Shown here: one piece after another, positions 1-8,367 of the stretch | Layout: every line of letters starts with the position of its first letter | How positions within the stretch are numbered: position 1 is the stretch's first letter | Source: CANMUM01 sp965263365 | GTDB taxonomy: Bacteria; Pseudomonadota; Alphaproteobacteria; Rhodobacterales; Rhodobacteraceae | Direction: 5' to 3' | DNA length: 64,000 nucleotides | Assembly: GCA_965263365.1 (NCBI GenBank) | Contig: OZ253672.1 | Location: forward strand, 1,984,001 to 2,048,000 | Translations under genes and position numbers: made by a program | Notes under the pieces: generated by a model | Told to the model about the DNA's origin: nothing | Databases searched by the model: none | Seen by the model: only the letters and a program-made list of their open reading frames with translations

Positions 1-1100
1 GCGGGCACATAGGGCAAAGAGAAATATGTCACAAAAACCATCGCAATTCCAAATATACGCAAATCAAGTCTCGCAAAACGGTGCGCTTCACGAAACTCAA
101 TTTGTTTTTGAATAATCCATAGCGATATTAAATACCCCGCAAGCCCAAAACAACCAATCGTTCCATACTTAAGCGGATATGGCTCCCAAAAGCCCACTTT
201 TACTTCTCCAGATAGCGCAACACCAATCATCACCAAACTGATCATAAGAAAAATATGCCCCGACCAATTGAATATTAGTGTTTTAAATTGTTGATCCTTA
301 GGCTTACCATTCCCGACAACATCAAAATATGTCCAAGCGAGTATAAATGTCGCGATCCCGCCGATCCCAAAATTCACAAGAACTTCTGGTGAAACCTTAT
401 AGGCCCCTTTATCGGCAAGAGTCACAACAAGTTTAAAAAACGCTTCTCCGGTTACAATCAGCGTTAATAGCCCAAATCTTTCAGACAAATGCTCCATTCG
501 CGGCACGAATCGATCAAATCGAATGGGTGATAATTTTGGAATCATATAGATCGCGATTGTTGCAAACATCGTCGCAACGAACACATAAAAATTATATGGT
601 TTTGGCAAGAAAGCCGACAGCCCAAAAAATAAACCAAATATCACAAAATTACGCACCATCTCAGAACAAAGAGAATTTGCTTCCGAGTTTATTCTGCGCG
701 CGCGAAAATAGAGCAATGCGATCACGAATCGATTGGCGGCAAAACCAAGTGCAAAAAATGGCCACGAATTTCCGGTTACCGACGGAATAGCCGCTGCCAT
801 AAACATAACTGTAATAATCGCTAGCGACATTATAATTCGATGCCAAATATCTGTGCTCAAATAAATAGAGTTATACACACTGATTTCGCCCCACGCATAA
901 AACAAGACGACAAATACAAGCGCAAAAACCGCAAAGCCTTCGAGTGACGCGTGATGCGATAGATAATTGCCGAGTAGAAATACGGTGACGACATGAACAA
1001 GGTCGTAAAAAAGCTCGACCCAATGAACATGTTCATGCGAATGATCTAAATCATGATGATGTTGAGGTTTCCGCCAAATCGGATGATTTTGTAAGCTCAT
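1..1100 (-). CDS. Low temperature requirement A (LtrA)-like membrane protein, C-terminus cut by window edge
   Basis: The frame is open from an ATG at 1098-1100 down to base 1 with no stop, so the gene continues to the left of the window. The start reads MSLQNHPIWRKPQ, followed by a His-rich stretch and then VHWVELFYDLVHVVTVF, the typical opening of LtrA-family proteins. About ten hydrophobic helices follow, with RFGLLTLIVTGEAFF in the middle, which is also a family hallmark. LtrA proteins are poorly understood polytopic inner membrane proteins, first linked to cold growth in Listeria; a substrate cannot be named. The gene stands alone, divergent from smpB. Confidence 0.82.
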   Translation of the reverse strand, partial: MSLQNHPIWRKPQHHHDLDHSHEHVHWVELFYDLVHVVTVFLLGNYLSHHASLEGFAVFALVFVVLFYAWGEISVYNSIYLSTDIWHRIIMSLAIITVMFMAAAIPSVTGNSWPFFALGFAANRFVIALLYFRARRINSEANSLCSEMVRNFVIFGLFFGLSAFLPKPYNFYVFVATMFATIAIYMIPKLSPIRFDRFVPRMEHLSERFGLLTLIVTGEAFFKLVVTLADKGAYKVSPEVLVNFGIGGIATFILAWTYFDVVGNGKPKDQQFKTLIFNWSGHIFLMISLVMIGVALSGEVKVGFWEPYPLKYGTIGCFGLAGYLISLWIIQKQIEFREAHRFARLDLRIFGIAMVFVTYFSLPYVP

Positions 1101-1263
1101 ATTTGTTTCCTAGATTCGTGATTATTTGTCATAAATTTGCGCATCAGACATAATCGATAAATAAAAGGTATACAATAGTTACCTAATTCAAATCATATTT
1201 TGAAGACCTGTTTTTACAAATTGCAGCCTTTACATAAGGTCGTGGGAACATTAATTCCCTTTT

Positions 1264-1740
1264 ATGAGCAAGAAAAATCAAAATCCCAACAATAAACTTG
1301 TCGCTGAAAACCGCAAAGCGCGTTACAATTATGCTGTTGGGGAGACGATTGAATGTGGGATCATGTTGACGGGCTCAGAGGTCAAATCTTCTCGGGCAGG
1401 CGGCGTCAATATTGCTGAAAGCTACGTATCGATTGAAGATGGAGAACTTTGGGCGATCAACACACATATCCCAAAATATGATCAAGCAAAAAGTTTTGGC
1501 CATGAAGAGCGTCGTAGACGTAAATTACTCGTTCACAAAAAAGAACTCATGAATTTGAATAAAGGTGTGTCACGAGAAGGCATGACAATCGTACCGCTAA
1601 AAATGTATTTTAATGACGAAGGTCGTGCCAAATTACTTATTGGTCTAGCAAAAGGTAAAAAGAACCATGACAAGCGCGACACAGAAAAAAATCGTGATTG
1701 GGGACGTGAGAAACAACGCCTTTTGAAAAACAATTTATGA
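1264..1740 (+). CDS. smpB: SsrA-binding protein SmpB
   Basis: 158 residues, the normal length for the family. SmpB binds tmRNA and brings it to stalled ribosomes for trans-translation. Recognisable blocks are the start (VAENRKARYNYAV), ETIECGIMLTGSEVKSSRAG, HIPKYDQA, and the basic tail rich in Lys/Arg ending in WGREKQRLLKNNL, which inserts in the decoding path. The gene is monocistronic here. No tmRNA gene was seen beside it. Confidence 0.97.
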   Translation: MSKKNQNPNNKLVAENRKARYNYAVGETIECGIMLTGSEVKSSRAGGVNIAESYVSIEDGELWAINTHIPKYDQAKSFGHEERRRRKLLVHKKELMNLNKGVSREGMTIVPLKMYFNDEGRAKLLIGLAKGKKNHDKRDTEKNRDWGREKQRLLKNNL

Positions 1741-1780
1741 TATTTCTGAAGACGATTGCTCGATCAATATCTCCAAATAA

Positions 1781-2143
1781 CTAAGTTAAAGCCGTCACTT
1801 CAATTTCGATTTTGTATTTTGGATCGATTAAATTACACTCAATCATGGTCGCAGCTGGCGGATTCGCACCAAAGGCCTCGCGCAATAATGGCCAGCATCG
1901 TTCAAAATCTTCGGCATTTTGAAGATAGTAATGAACTCTCACAACCTTTTCAAAATCTGAGCCAACTTCTGGAAGCGCTAATTGAATAGTATTTAATGCA
2001 GCTTCACATTGATCAAAAACGCTATCGGGCGGGTTCGCGCCCGGTGCAACCGTTCCCGAAACGAAAACAAATCCATTGGCAACAACCGTCCGACAATATC
2101 CAATCTTTTCCTCAAAAATACCGCCCGAATTTACGCGCTTAAT
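1781..2143 (-). CDS. RidA/YjgF-family protein with no standard start codon (apparent ATT start)
   Basis: Reading the minus strand gives IKRVNSGGIFEEKIGYC, then TVVANGFVFVSGTVAPG, and later HYYLQNAEDFERCWPLL and NPPAATMIE, ending in TAG at 1781-1783. This is a full-length RidA domain (about 120 residues); RidA proteins hydrolyse reactive enamine/imine intermediates. The frame has no ATG, GTG or TTG before the conserved core. An in-frame TGA lies 15 bases upstream of the ATT chosen here (2141-2143), inside the end of the glutamate synthase-like gene, whose TAA at 2146-2148 is two bases before the ATT. ATT initiation, a -1 ribosomal shift from the upstream gene, or a recent mutation are all possible. 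Confidence 0.72.
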   Translation of the reverse strand: MKRVNSGGIFEEKIGYCRTVVANGFVFVSGTVAPGANPPDSVFDQCEAALNTIQLALPEVGSDFEKVVRVHYYLQNAEDFERCWPLLREAFGANPPAATMIECNLIDPKYKIEIEVTALT

Positions 2144-2145
2144 AG

Positions 2146-3684
2146 TTAAGGTTTTTCAACCCCCGCATAACGCACGCCAGAAAGAATTGCCATATCACGA
2201 TTCCAAGTTGAAAGATCATTCAGCTCGAAGGACGCGAGACTTGAATGTCCGCAAGCACGCGCCATAACTTTCATCAAAGATACACTTGCTTCAAAAAAAC
2301 GAGCCAAACGCTCAGCCGAACCTTGCACATCAACGCGCTTACGCAATTCAGGATTTTGAGTTGCAATTCCAGCCGGACAATTATTTGAATTGCAAATTCG
2401 CGCTGCCACGCAGCCAATCGATTGCATTGCAGAATTTGACACAGCGATCGCATCGGCACCCATGGCCATAGCTTTGATAAAGTCTTCTGGCATTCTTAAT
2501 CCACCGGTAATGACTAGACTGACGTCACGCCCGGCCCGCTTGTCTAAATGCCGGCGCGCACGCGCCAAAGCGGGAATCGACGGCACCGAAATATGATCTC
2601 TAAATATTAAAGGTGCAGCGCCAGTCCCGCCACCTCTTCCATCTAGAATTATATAATCGGCCCCCGCATCAAGCGCAAAATCAATGTCATCCTCAATATG
2701 ATTTGCTGAAAGTTTAAATCCAACCGGAATGCCTCCAGATATTTCACGAACTTCATCCGACAATTTTTGGAAATCACGAGCCGAATTCAAATCTGTGAAC
2801 GTTGGCGGCGAAATCGCATCTTGCCCTTCTTCAAGTCCACGCACATCGGCAATTTTACCATGAACTTTGTTGCCGGGAAGGTGACCACCGGTGCCGGTCT
2901 TCGCACCCTGTCCGCCTTTAAAATGAAAGGCCTGCACGTCTTTGACGAGCCCCAAATCCCAGCCAAATTTGGCCGACGCAAGTTCATAAAAATAGCGCGA
3001 ATTCTCAGCCTTTTCCTCAGGCAACATTCCTCCTTCGCCTGAACAAATTCCCGTGCCTGCGAGTTCAGCTCCGCGCGCAAGCGCGGTCTTTGCCTCTTGA
3101 GAAAGCGCACCAAAACTCATATCCGAAACAAAAAGAGGTATCTTCAATTCAAGCGGTTTCTTGGCACGCGGCCCAATAACAGTTGTAGTTTCAACCTCTG
3201 CATTATCCATTAGGGGTTTCTTCGCCATTTGGGCAGGTAGTATTTGAATATCATTCCAATGCGGTAAATCTTTGCGAGGCACACCCATTGAGGTCATTTC
3301 ACCGTGATGACCAAAATTATTTAAACCATTTTTTGCAAGTTCATGAATACGGGCAACTGTAGGTTCCTCAGCTGTCGGAACAGCCTCTGGCGCACCCGGC
3401 CTATCTGATGAAATTGGCGCTGCATCACCAGCCTGAAGATCCCCTAATTTTGCATGCGTACCATCACAAAAGGGAGAATTGCCTGTGGCTTTGCATTGAC
3501 ACAAAAATGCATCACCATCTTTATCCGCCTTAAAAGCAACAGGTTCTATGCCCGTACCCTTATGTGAACCATCACAAAAAGGCTGAGATTTTGATTTTCC
3601 ACATTTACACCAGTAATAGGTTTTGTCCTTTTCAACCTGAACCTTAGCCGGTGTTTTTGCTGCAATTATTGGTAACGCTGCCAT
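2146..3684 (-). CDS. FMN-binding glutamate synthase-like protein with two N-terminal CDGSH iron-sulfur domains
   Basis: 512 residues. The N-terminus holds two CDGSH modules, each with three Cys and one His that can hold a 2Fe-2S cluster: C26/C28/C37/H41 (ending CDGSH) and C62/C64/C73/H77 (ending CDGTH). The rest is the central FMN/synthase domain of GltB, with GEGGMLPEE, KGGQGAKTGTGGHLPGNKV, DGRGGGTGAAP and the cluster motif CNSNNCPAGIATQ. The amidotransferase and GXGXG domains of full GltB are missing, as in archaeal-type GltS. It probably transfers electrons to make glutamate or a related product from an ammonia-loaded substrate, but the donor is unknown. It is followed at once by the RidA-like gene. 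Confidence 0.85.
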   Translation of the reverse strand: MAALPIIAAKTPAKVQVEKDKTYYWCKCGKSKSQPFCDGSHKGTGIEPVAFKADKDGDAFLCQCKATGNSPFCDGTHAKLGDLQAGDAAPISSDRPGAPEAVPTAEEPTVARIHELAKNGLNNFGHHGEMTSMGVPRKDLPHWNDIQILPAQMAKKPLMDNAEVETTTVIGPRAKKPLELKIPLFVSDMSFGALSQEAKTALARGAELAGTGICSGEGGMLPEEKAENSRYFYELASAKFGWDLGLVKDVQAFHFKGGQGAKTGTGGHLPGNKVHGKIADVRGLEEGQDAISPPTFTDLNSARDFQKLSDEVREISGGIPVGFKLSANHIEDDIDFALDAGADYIILDGRGGGTGAAPLIFRDHISVPSIPALARARRHLDKRAGRDVSLVITGGLRMPEDFIKAMAMGADAIAVSNSAMQSIGCVAARICNSNNCPAGIATQNPELRKRVDVQGSAERLARFFEASVSLMKVMARACGHSSLASFELNDLSTWNRDMAILSGVRYAGVEKP

Positions 3685-3763
3685 CTTTTAATCCTGTTGA
3701 ATAATATTCCCACTAAACTCTCTCCAATTGGAGAAAAAGTCAATGACATAAAATTCAGGATTA

Positions 3764-4339
3764 TTAACGAGAAGGCACTTTATTTTTCGGCACATATTTG
3801 ACTTCAGCGGTTTCGATTTTTGCCAACACACCATCAATCGTGTCATCAACGATCAAAGTGCTGCGATGATATTCGCTAATAAACCCCGAGCGTGTTGCCC
3901 GATCCAAAAACTCGAGCAAAAGATCATAAAAACCATCAATATTCAAAAGACCGACAGGTTTACTATGATATCCGAGCTGTTGCCAAGTGAGCGCCTCGAA
4001 AAGCTCTTCAAAAGTTCCAAGCCCCCCAGGCAAAGCCACAAATGCATCCGCACGCTCCAGCATTGCCTTCTTTCGCGTGTGCATACCTCGTGTAATCACA
4101 AGCTCGGTTAACCCTTGATGGGCGACCTCAAGCTCGGCAAGCGCTTCAGGAATTACGCCAAACGTATCGGCTCCTTTTGCAACCATTGCGTCCGCTACAG
4201 CCCCCATAAGACCAGTATTTCCGCCTCCGTAAACGAGAGAATGCCCGCGCACGGCCATTGCCTCCCCTAATTCAAGCGCGGTTTTGCGGTAAGCCGAATT
4301 TGTCCCATCCCGTGAGCCCATATAAACACAAATTCTCAT
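3764..4339 (-). CDS. LOG-family protein (nucleoside 5'-monophosphate phosphoribohydrolase)
   Basis: 191 residues, typical for the TIGR00730 family. It carries GGGNTGLMG (38-46) and PGGLGTFEE (104-112), the two motifs that build the active site with the catalytic Arg (RKKAMLERAD) and Glu. Family members release the base from cytokinin or purine/pyrimidine nucleoside monophosphates; in bacteria some act as PpnN-like nucleotide hydrolases. The bacterial substrate here cannot be told from sequence. The gene is monocistronic and divergent from recA. Confidence 0.88.
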   Translation of the reverse strand: MRICVYMGSRDGTNSAYRKTALELGEAMAVRGHSLVYGGGNTGLMGAVADAMVAKGADTFGVIPEALAELEVAHQGLTELVITRGMHTRKKAMLERADAFVALPGGLGTFEELFEALTWQQLGYHSKPVGLLNIDGFYDLLLEFLDRATRSGFISEYHRSTLIVDDTIDGVLAKIETAEVKYVPKNKVPSR

Positions 4340-4502
4340 GATTGATCCTTTTCACCAGCGCGATATCACGCACTATTTTTACCTTCAAGCTCGTTTTTGA
4401 TTTGAGCGCGAAAACAACAAACCAAAAGAAAAACATACGCGTTTAGAAAATTTCAACAATTTTCATTTACGCCATCATATACTCATTAAATAGGGCAAAA
4501 AT

Positions 4503-5576
4503 ATGTCAAGCGAACTTAAATTACTCAAAGAACACCAGATCAATAAACATAAGGCACTTGAGGCTGCGATGTCTCAGATTGACCGTCAATTTGGCAAGGG
4601 TTCGATTATGAAGTTGTCAGATCGTCCTGTTATGGAGATTTCGGCGATTTCGACGGGTTCCCTTGGTCTTGATATTGCGCTTGGGATTGGCGGTCTTCCC
4701 AAGGGTCGGATTATCGAAGTTTATGGTCCTGAGAGTTCGGGCAAGACGACTTTAGCGCTTCATGTTTTGGCGGAGGCTCAAAAGTCGGGTGATATTTGTG
4801 CGTTTGTGGATGCGGAGCATGCGCTTGATCCGAGCTATGCGCGCAAGCTTGGTGTGAATACGGATGATCTTTTGATTTCGCAGCCTGATGCGGGCGAGCA
4901 AGCGCTTGAGATTACAGAAACCTTGGTGCGTTCTGGCGCGGTTTCTGTTGTGGTTGTTGATTCGGTTGCCGCCTTGACTCCGCGCGCTGAACTTGAAGGC
5001 GATATGGGAGATGCGACGGTGGGCGCACAGGCTCGGCTTATGTCTCAAGCCATGCGCAAGCTGACCGCCGCCATTAGCCGTTCGAATTGCATGGTCATCT
5101 TTATTAATCAAATTCGCATGAAGATTGGGGTTATGTTTGGCAGCCCCGAAACGACATCTGGTGGGAACGCGCTTAAGTTTTATGCGTCTGTGCGTATTGA
5201 TATTCGCCGGATTGGTGCGATTAAAGAACGTGATGATGTTGTTGGGAACCAAACGCGCGTTAAGGTTGTGAAGAACAAAGTTTCGCCGCCCTTTAAGCAA
5301 GTCGAATTTGACATTATGTACGGCGAGGGCATTTCGAAGCGCGGTGAGATTATTGATCTTGGTGTGAAGGCTGGGATCGTTGAGAAATCTGGTTCTTGGT
5401 ATTCTTATGGTGATGAGCGTATTGGTCAAGGCCGTGAGAATGCGAAGAATTATTTGAAAGACCATCCCCAAATCGCTTACGAAATTGAGGATAAAATCAG
5501 AGCTGCCAATGGGCTTGACTTTGATGGGGCCGCTCCCAATCAAAATCAAGAAAATGACAAGCTTATTGAAGAATAG
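4503..5576 (+). CDS. recA: Recombinase RecA
   Basis: 357 residues, complete. It forms the ssDNA filament for homologous recombination and triggers LexA cleavage. The Walker A GPESSGKT is at 75-82, with DAEHALDPSYA and VVDSVAALTPRAE after it, loop L1 (EGDMGDATVGAQARLMSQ) and loop L2 (FINQIRMKIGVMFG SPET region). The tail ends in acidic residues (ENDKLIEE). The 160-base upstream region shows no obvious GTTC-N7-GTTC type alphaproteobacterial SOS box. The coding strand is markedly rich in T and G compared with its neighbours, leaving a long but non-genic open frame on the opposite strand. Confidence 0.98.
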   Translation: MSSELKLLKEHQINKHKALEAAMSQIDRQFGKGSIMKLSDRPVMEISAISTGSLGLDIALGIGGLPKGRIIEVYGPESSGKTTLALHVLAEAQKSGDICAFVDAEHALDPSYARKLGVNTDDLLISQPDAGEQALEITETLVRSGAVSVVVVDSVAALTPRAELEGDMGDATVGAQARLMSQAMRKLTAAISRSNCMVIFINQIRMKIGVMFGSPETTSGGNALKFYASVRIDIRRIGAIKERDDVVGNQTRVKVVKNKVSPPFKQVEFDIMYGEGISKRGEIIDLGVKAGIVEKSGSWYSYGDERIGQGRENAKNYLKDHPQIAYEIEDKIRAANGLDFDGAAPNQNQENDKLIEE

Positions 5577-6309
5577 TTTGAGCCGCTAATCTTATCTTAA
5601 TCATTATCTCCTAAGTTTAAATAAACGAAGTGAGGAGGTTGTTTTGTAGTGTTATGACACTTTACAAAAAAACAGCGGCGTACCTTGAAAACCAGTACCT
5701 TCATTAAAGCTTTTCGTCCAGTTTTCTCAAATAATAGCCCTTGGCTTTTTGTTCTTCATTTGGCTCGGTTACTTATTTAATCTTTACATTGAAGTATTTT
5801 TCATTGGCTTCCCATTCCCAACCAATGCGTAAATTCAAATAATAAACGAATACTTCACGCAAATTTTGGTGGTTTAAATTGGTCGTTTGGCTCTACAAAG
5901 GTTCTCCAAAAAAACCGAATTTACCCATTTTTTACAAACTTGTTAAACATCCAATTTAACAGTTTCAAAATTTAAGCAATCAACCTCCAATGCCACTTAC
6001 CCTCTATAATTTTCGTTATTTTTTGGCATGGGAATTAATGCTGTTTTTGCACCACTTTTTAACCCCTTCTGAGGAAGTCGAAGTAAAGTAACGGACTGTT
6101 GACTTTCGTTTGTTGAAATCGAAATAAGTCTAAAACGGCTCTTTTGTGCCTCAAAACCGGTTCAAAGTCATTGAATTTTCGAGAAAGAGCCCGCATTTAA
6201 TGCTCTTACAGCATAGAAAAAATCATGCAGGATTGATTTTCGCCATTTAAAAACTTGTTAGAAATGGCCGAGTAATTTTGATTATTTTACCAAAATGGGA
6301 AATTGATTT
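5577..6309. other. AT-rich gene-free stretch between recA and a pseudogene
   Basis: No convincing ORF, RNA gene or conserved repeat was found in these 730 bases. Just behind recA (about 5642-5675) there is an imperfect hairpin with arms TTTTGTA..GTGT and ACAC..TACAAAA, which may act as a weak terminator. The right part probably contains further decayed sequence belonging to the M24-type pseudogene, but nothing legible could be translated. Confidence 0.4.
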
Positions 6310-7158
6310 GGCTAACTTTCATTGACATGCAGAACGAAGCGATTTGGCAGGTATCGCTCTACTAGATCGAGCACCCGAAAGCGAGGGCATAAAGGCTGCG
6401 GTTTACGGATTGTTGATGTGCAGCAGCCCGTTGAGATGGCTCGCTCTGTCAAATTCGACGAAGAGATGAAGTGCGTCAACGCTTCCTTACGAGCGACTGA
6501 AATCGGCGTGGCGAAGCTACAAGCGGCTATCCGACCTAGCATTACCGAAAATGAACTGTGGTCTGTTTTGCATCAGTCCGTGATCACACAAAACGCGGAT
6601 TATTGCGAAACGCGCCTCCTTAACGCAGGCGCCCGCTCAAACCCATGGTTTCAGGAGATTTCTAGCAATGTGATTGACGAAAAGGAACTGATCGCGCTCG
6701 ATACAGATGTCGTGAGTTGCCAGGGGTACTACTCCGATTTTTCTCACACCTTTCACGCAGGTTCTGATGAACCGACAACAGCACAAAAAGAGCTCTACAA
6801 GGTTGCCTATGAACAAGTTCAATCCAATATGGATATCCTGCGCGCAGGAATTATTTTTCGCGACTATGCTGGTAAAGCCTAGGACATCCCGGACAAATAC
6901 TATGAGAACCGTTACTATCTGTCGGCCCATGGCTGCGGCATGACCGGTGAATATCCATATCTGTACCACAAAAGTGATTTTCCAGATGCTGGCTATGACG
7001 GCGAAATTGTCGCTGGCGTGACGATTTGTGTCGAAAGTTATATTGGCGAAAGCGGCGGCAAAGAGGCGGTAAAACTTGAGCAAAAAGTCTTAAATAAAGA
7101 GTCGGGAATAGAAGTTCTTTCGCAATTTCCATTCGAAGATAAATTGTTGAATGGCTAG
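6310..7158 (+). pseudogene. Remnant of a DddP-like M24-family enzyme (DMSP lyase/Xaa-Pro peptidase fold)
   Basis: Only the C-terminal catalytic half is legible. From about 6420 the frame reads VDVQQPVEMARSVKFDEEM, ETRLLNAGARSNPWFQE and LIALDTDVVSCQGYYSDF, then hits an in-frame TAG at 6880-6882. It resumes in the same frame with YYLSAHGCGMTGEYPYLYH, VTICVESYIGESGG and VKLEQKVL. The Asp, His and Glu positions match M24 metal ligands, and the SNPWFQE block matches what I recall of DddP, which cleaves dimethylsulfoniopropionate to DMS and acrylate. A frame change near 6395 separates a readable upstream piece (LAGIALLDRAPESEGIKA) from the rest. The true N-terminal domain is gone, so the gene is inactive unless the amber codon is read through and a new start used. 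Confidence 0.75.
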
Positions 7159-7367
7159 CCCCCGCGTTCAATTTGAAGCTCATTTTCGTCATCGAACTTC
7201 GTAAGAAAGTGTGTATTAAACCATTAGAACTTTTGTGAATTGGGTTTAAAATGCGAGATATTAGATCACGTCACTTAATGTGTGCATAGGAGAATAGTTT
7301 GCTCACCCGTTTGGGTGCGCATATGTTTTTTCGGGTAAAATATACGTCGCCAATATTTGATGAGACT

Positions 7368-8237
7368 TTATGAATGGTCGTCATTTTGATCGTGAAGCGT
7401 TGAAATTTCGTTTTGAATTTCTGAGATGAGCGCTTCTTCCAATTCACCAAGATCGTCGCTGCCAACTCTTGGTTTTAAGCGGCAACAATAATAGGTTCGA
7501 TCTTGATTGTGGTGTGGGAGTATCGTTCGCAACTCAGGAGCACTCGCCAAAGAAAAATCATGAACCATGCCAACGCCAACCCCCTGACGTAGCCAATTCC
7601 ATTGGACCAAAATTGAATTAGAAGCATAGTAGCTGACCGGAGAAAAGTCGGACGGCGCAAACGCTAGCGTCGGATCGGACAATTGATCGTCAATGTAACC
7701 TATAAAACTCGTCGCATTTAAATCATTAACTGCGATATCGACCAAGTCTTGGTGAGCTGCCAACACCAACTTATAGCTCGCACAATACCGGCTTATGACT
7801 GATTTTGACGGGTGTGGATACACAGAAATTGCCATATCAACTTCCTTTCGCGGTAAGTCGAATTGTCGAGAAAGCGCCAATACTTCAATATTGAGGGCGG
7901 GGTTCTTTTTCTTTAATCGATGAACAACCTGAGGAAGAATGAAACTTGCCATTCCGTCTGGCGCCCCAATACGTACATTGCCACCTAAATAATCACTTTC
8001 AATGGGCGTTTGAAGCTCGGTTTCCATTCGTTTTGCGCGTTCATAGAGTTGAAGGCCGGCTTGGGTGATGTAATATCCCGAAGGTGAACGTGTAAATAAT
8101 TGTTGTTTCAAATCCCGCTCCAAACGCGCGATCCGCCGCCCGACTGTAGCTCCGTCCATTCCTAATCCGATGGCGGCTTTCGTGATACTGCCTGCACGCG
8201 CCACGCCTAAAAGAATACGTAAGTCATCCCAATTCAT
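7368..8237 (-). CDS. LysR-family transcriptional regulator, probable regulator of mmsA
   Basis: 289 residues. The N-terminal winged helix reads NWDDLRILLGVARAGSITKAA, with the recognition helix around DGATVGRRIARLERDL, and an effector-binding domain follows (YLGGNVRIGAPDGMASFILPQ). The gene is divergent from mmsA, and a perfect palindrome lies between them at 8260-8283, the usual LysR arrangement. By context it most likely senses a valine- or inositol-catabolism intermediate and controls mmsA and itself; the ligand is not known. Confidence 0.88.
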   Translation of the reverse strand: MNWDDLRILLGVARAGSITKAAIGLGMDGATVGRRIARLERDLKQQLFTRSPSGYYITQAGLQLYERAKRMETELQTPIESDYLGGNVRIGAPDGMASFILPQVVHRLKKKNPALNIEVLALSRQFDLPRKEVDMAISVYPHPSKSVISRYCASYKLVLAAHQDLVDIAVNDLNATSFIGYIDDQLSDPTLAFAPSDFSPVSYYASNSILVQWNWLRQGVGVGMVHDFSLASAPELRTILPHHNQDRTYYCCRLKPRVGSDDLGELEEALISEIQNEISTLHDQNDDHS

Positions 8238-8259
8238 CTTTTGACCTGAGCTTTCAATT

Positions 8260-8283
8260 CAATACTGACTTAATTCAGTATTG
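8260..8283. promoter_or_regulatory. Palindromic operator between LysR gene and mmsA
   Basis: Perfect inverted repeat with 9-base arms CAATACTGA and TCAGTATTG separated by six bases. It contains a T-N11-A core typical of LysR sites and sits 23 bases upstream of the regulator's start and about 85 bases upstream of mmsA. A further CAATACT occurs near 8335, nearer mmsA, which could be a second half-site. Inferred to bind the product of the adjacent LysR gene. Confidence 0.65.
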
Positions 8284-8367
8284 CGTTTTTGCAAATCTAA
8301 TTAGCGTATTTTCGCATATACTGACAAAGACAACAATACTAAACTTAGGTCAGAAAAGGAGAACACC

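Noticed and set aside
4340..4502. SOS (LexA) box upstream of recA
   Set aside because: No GTTC/GAAC-spaced pair typical of alphaproteobacteria could be found by eye.
4752..5549. 265-codon open frame antisense to recA
   Set aside because: It is produced by the T/G-rich codon use of recA; its translation has no domain or sensible composition.
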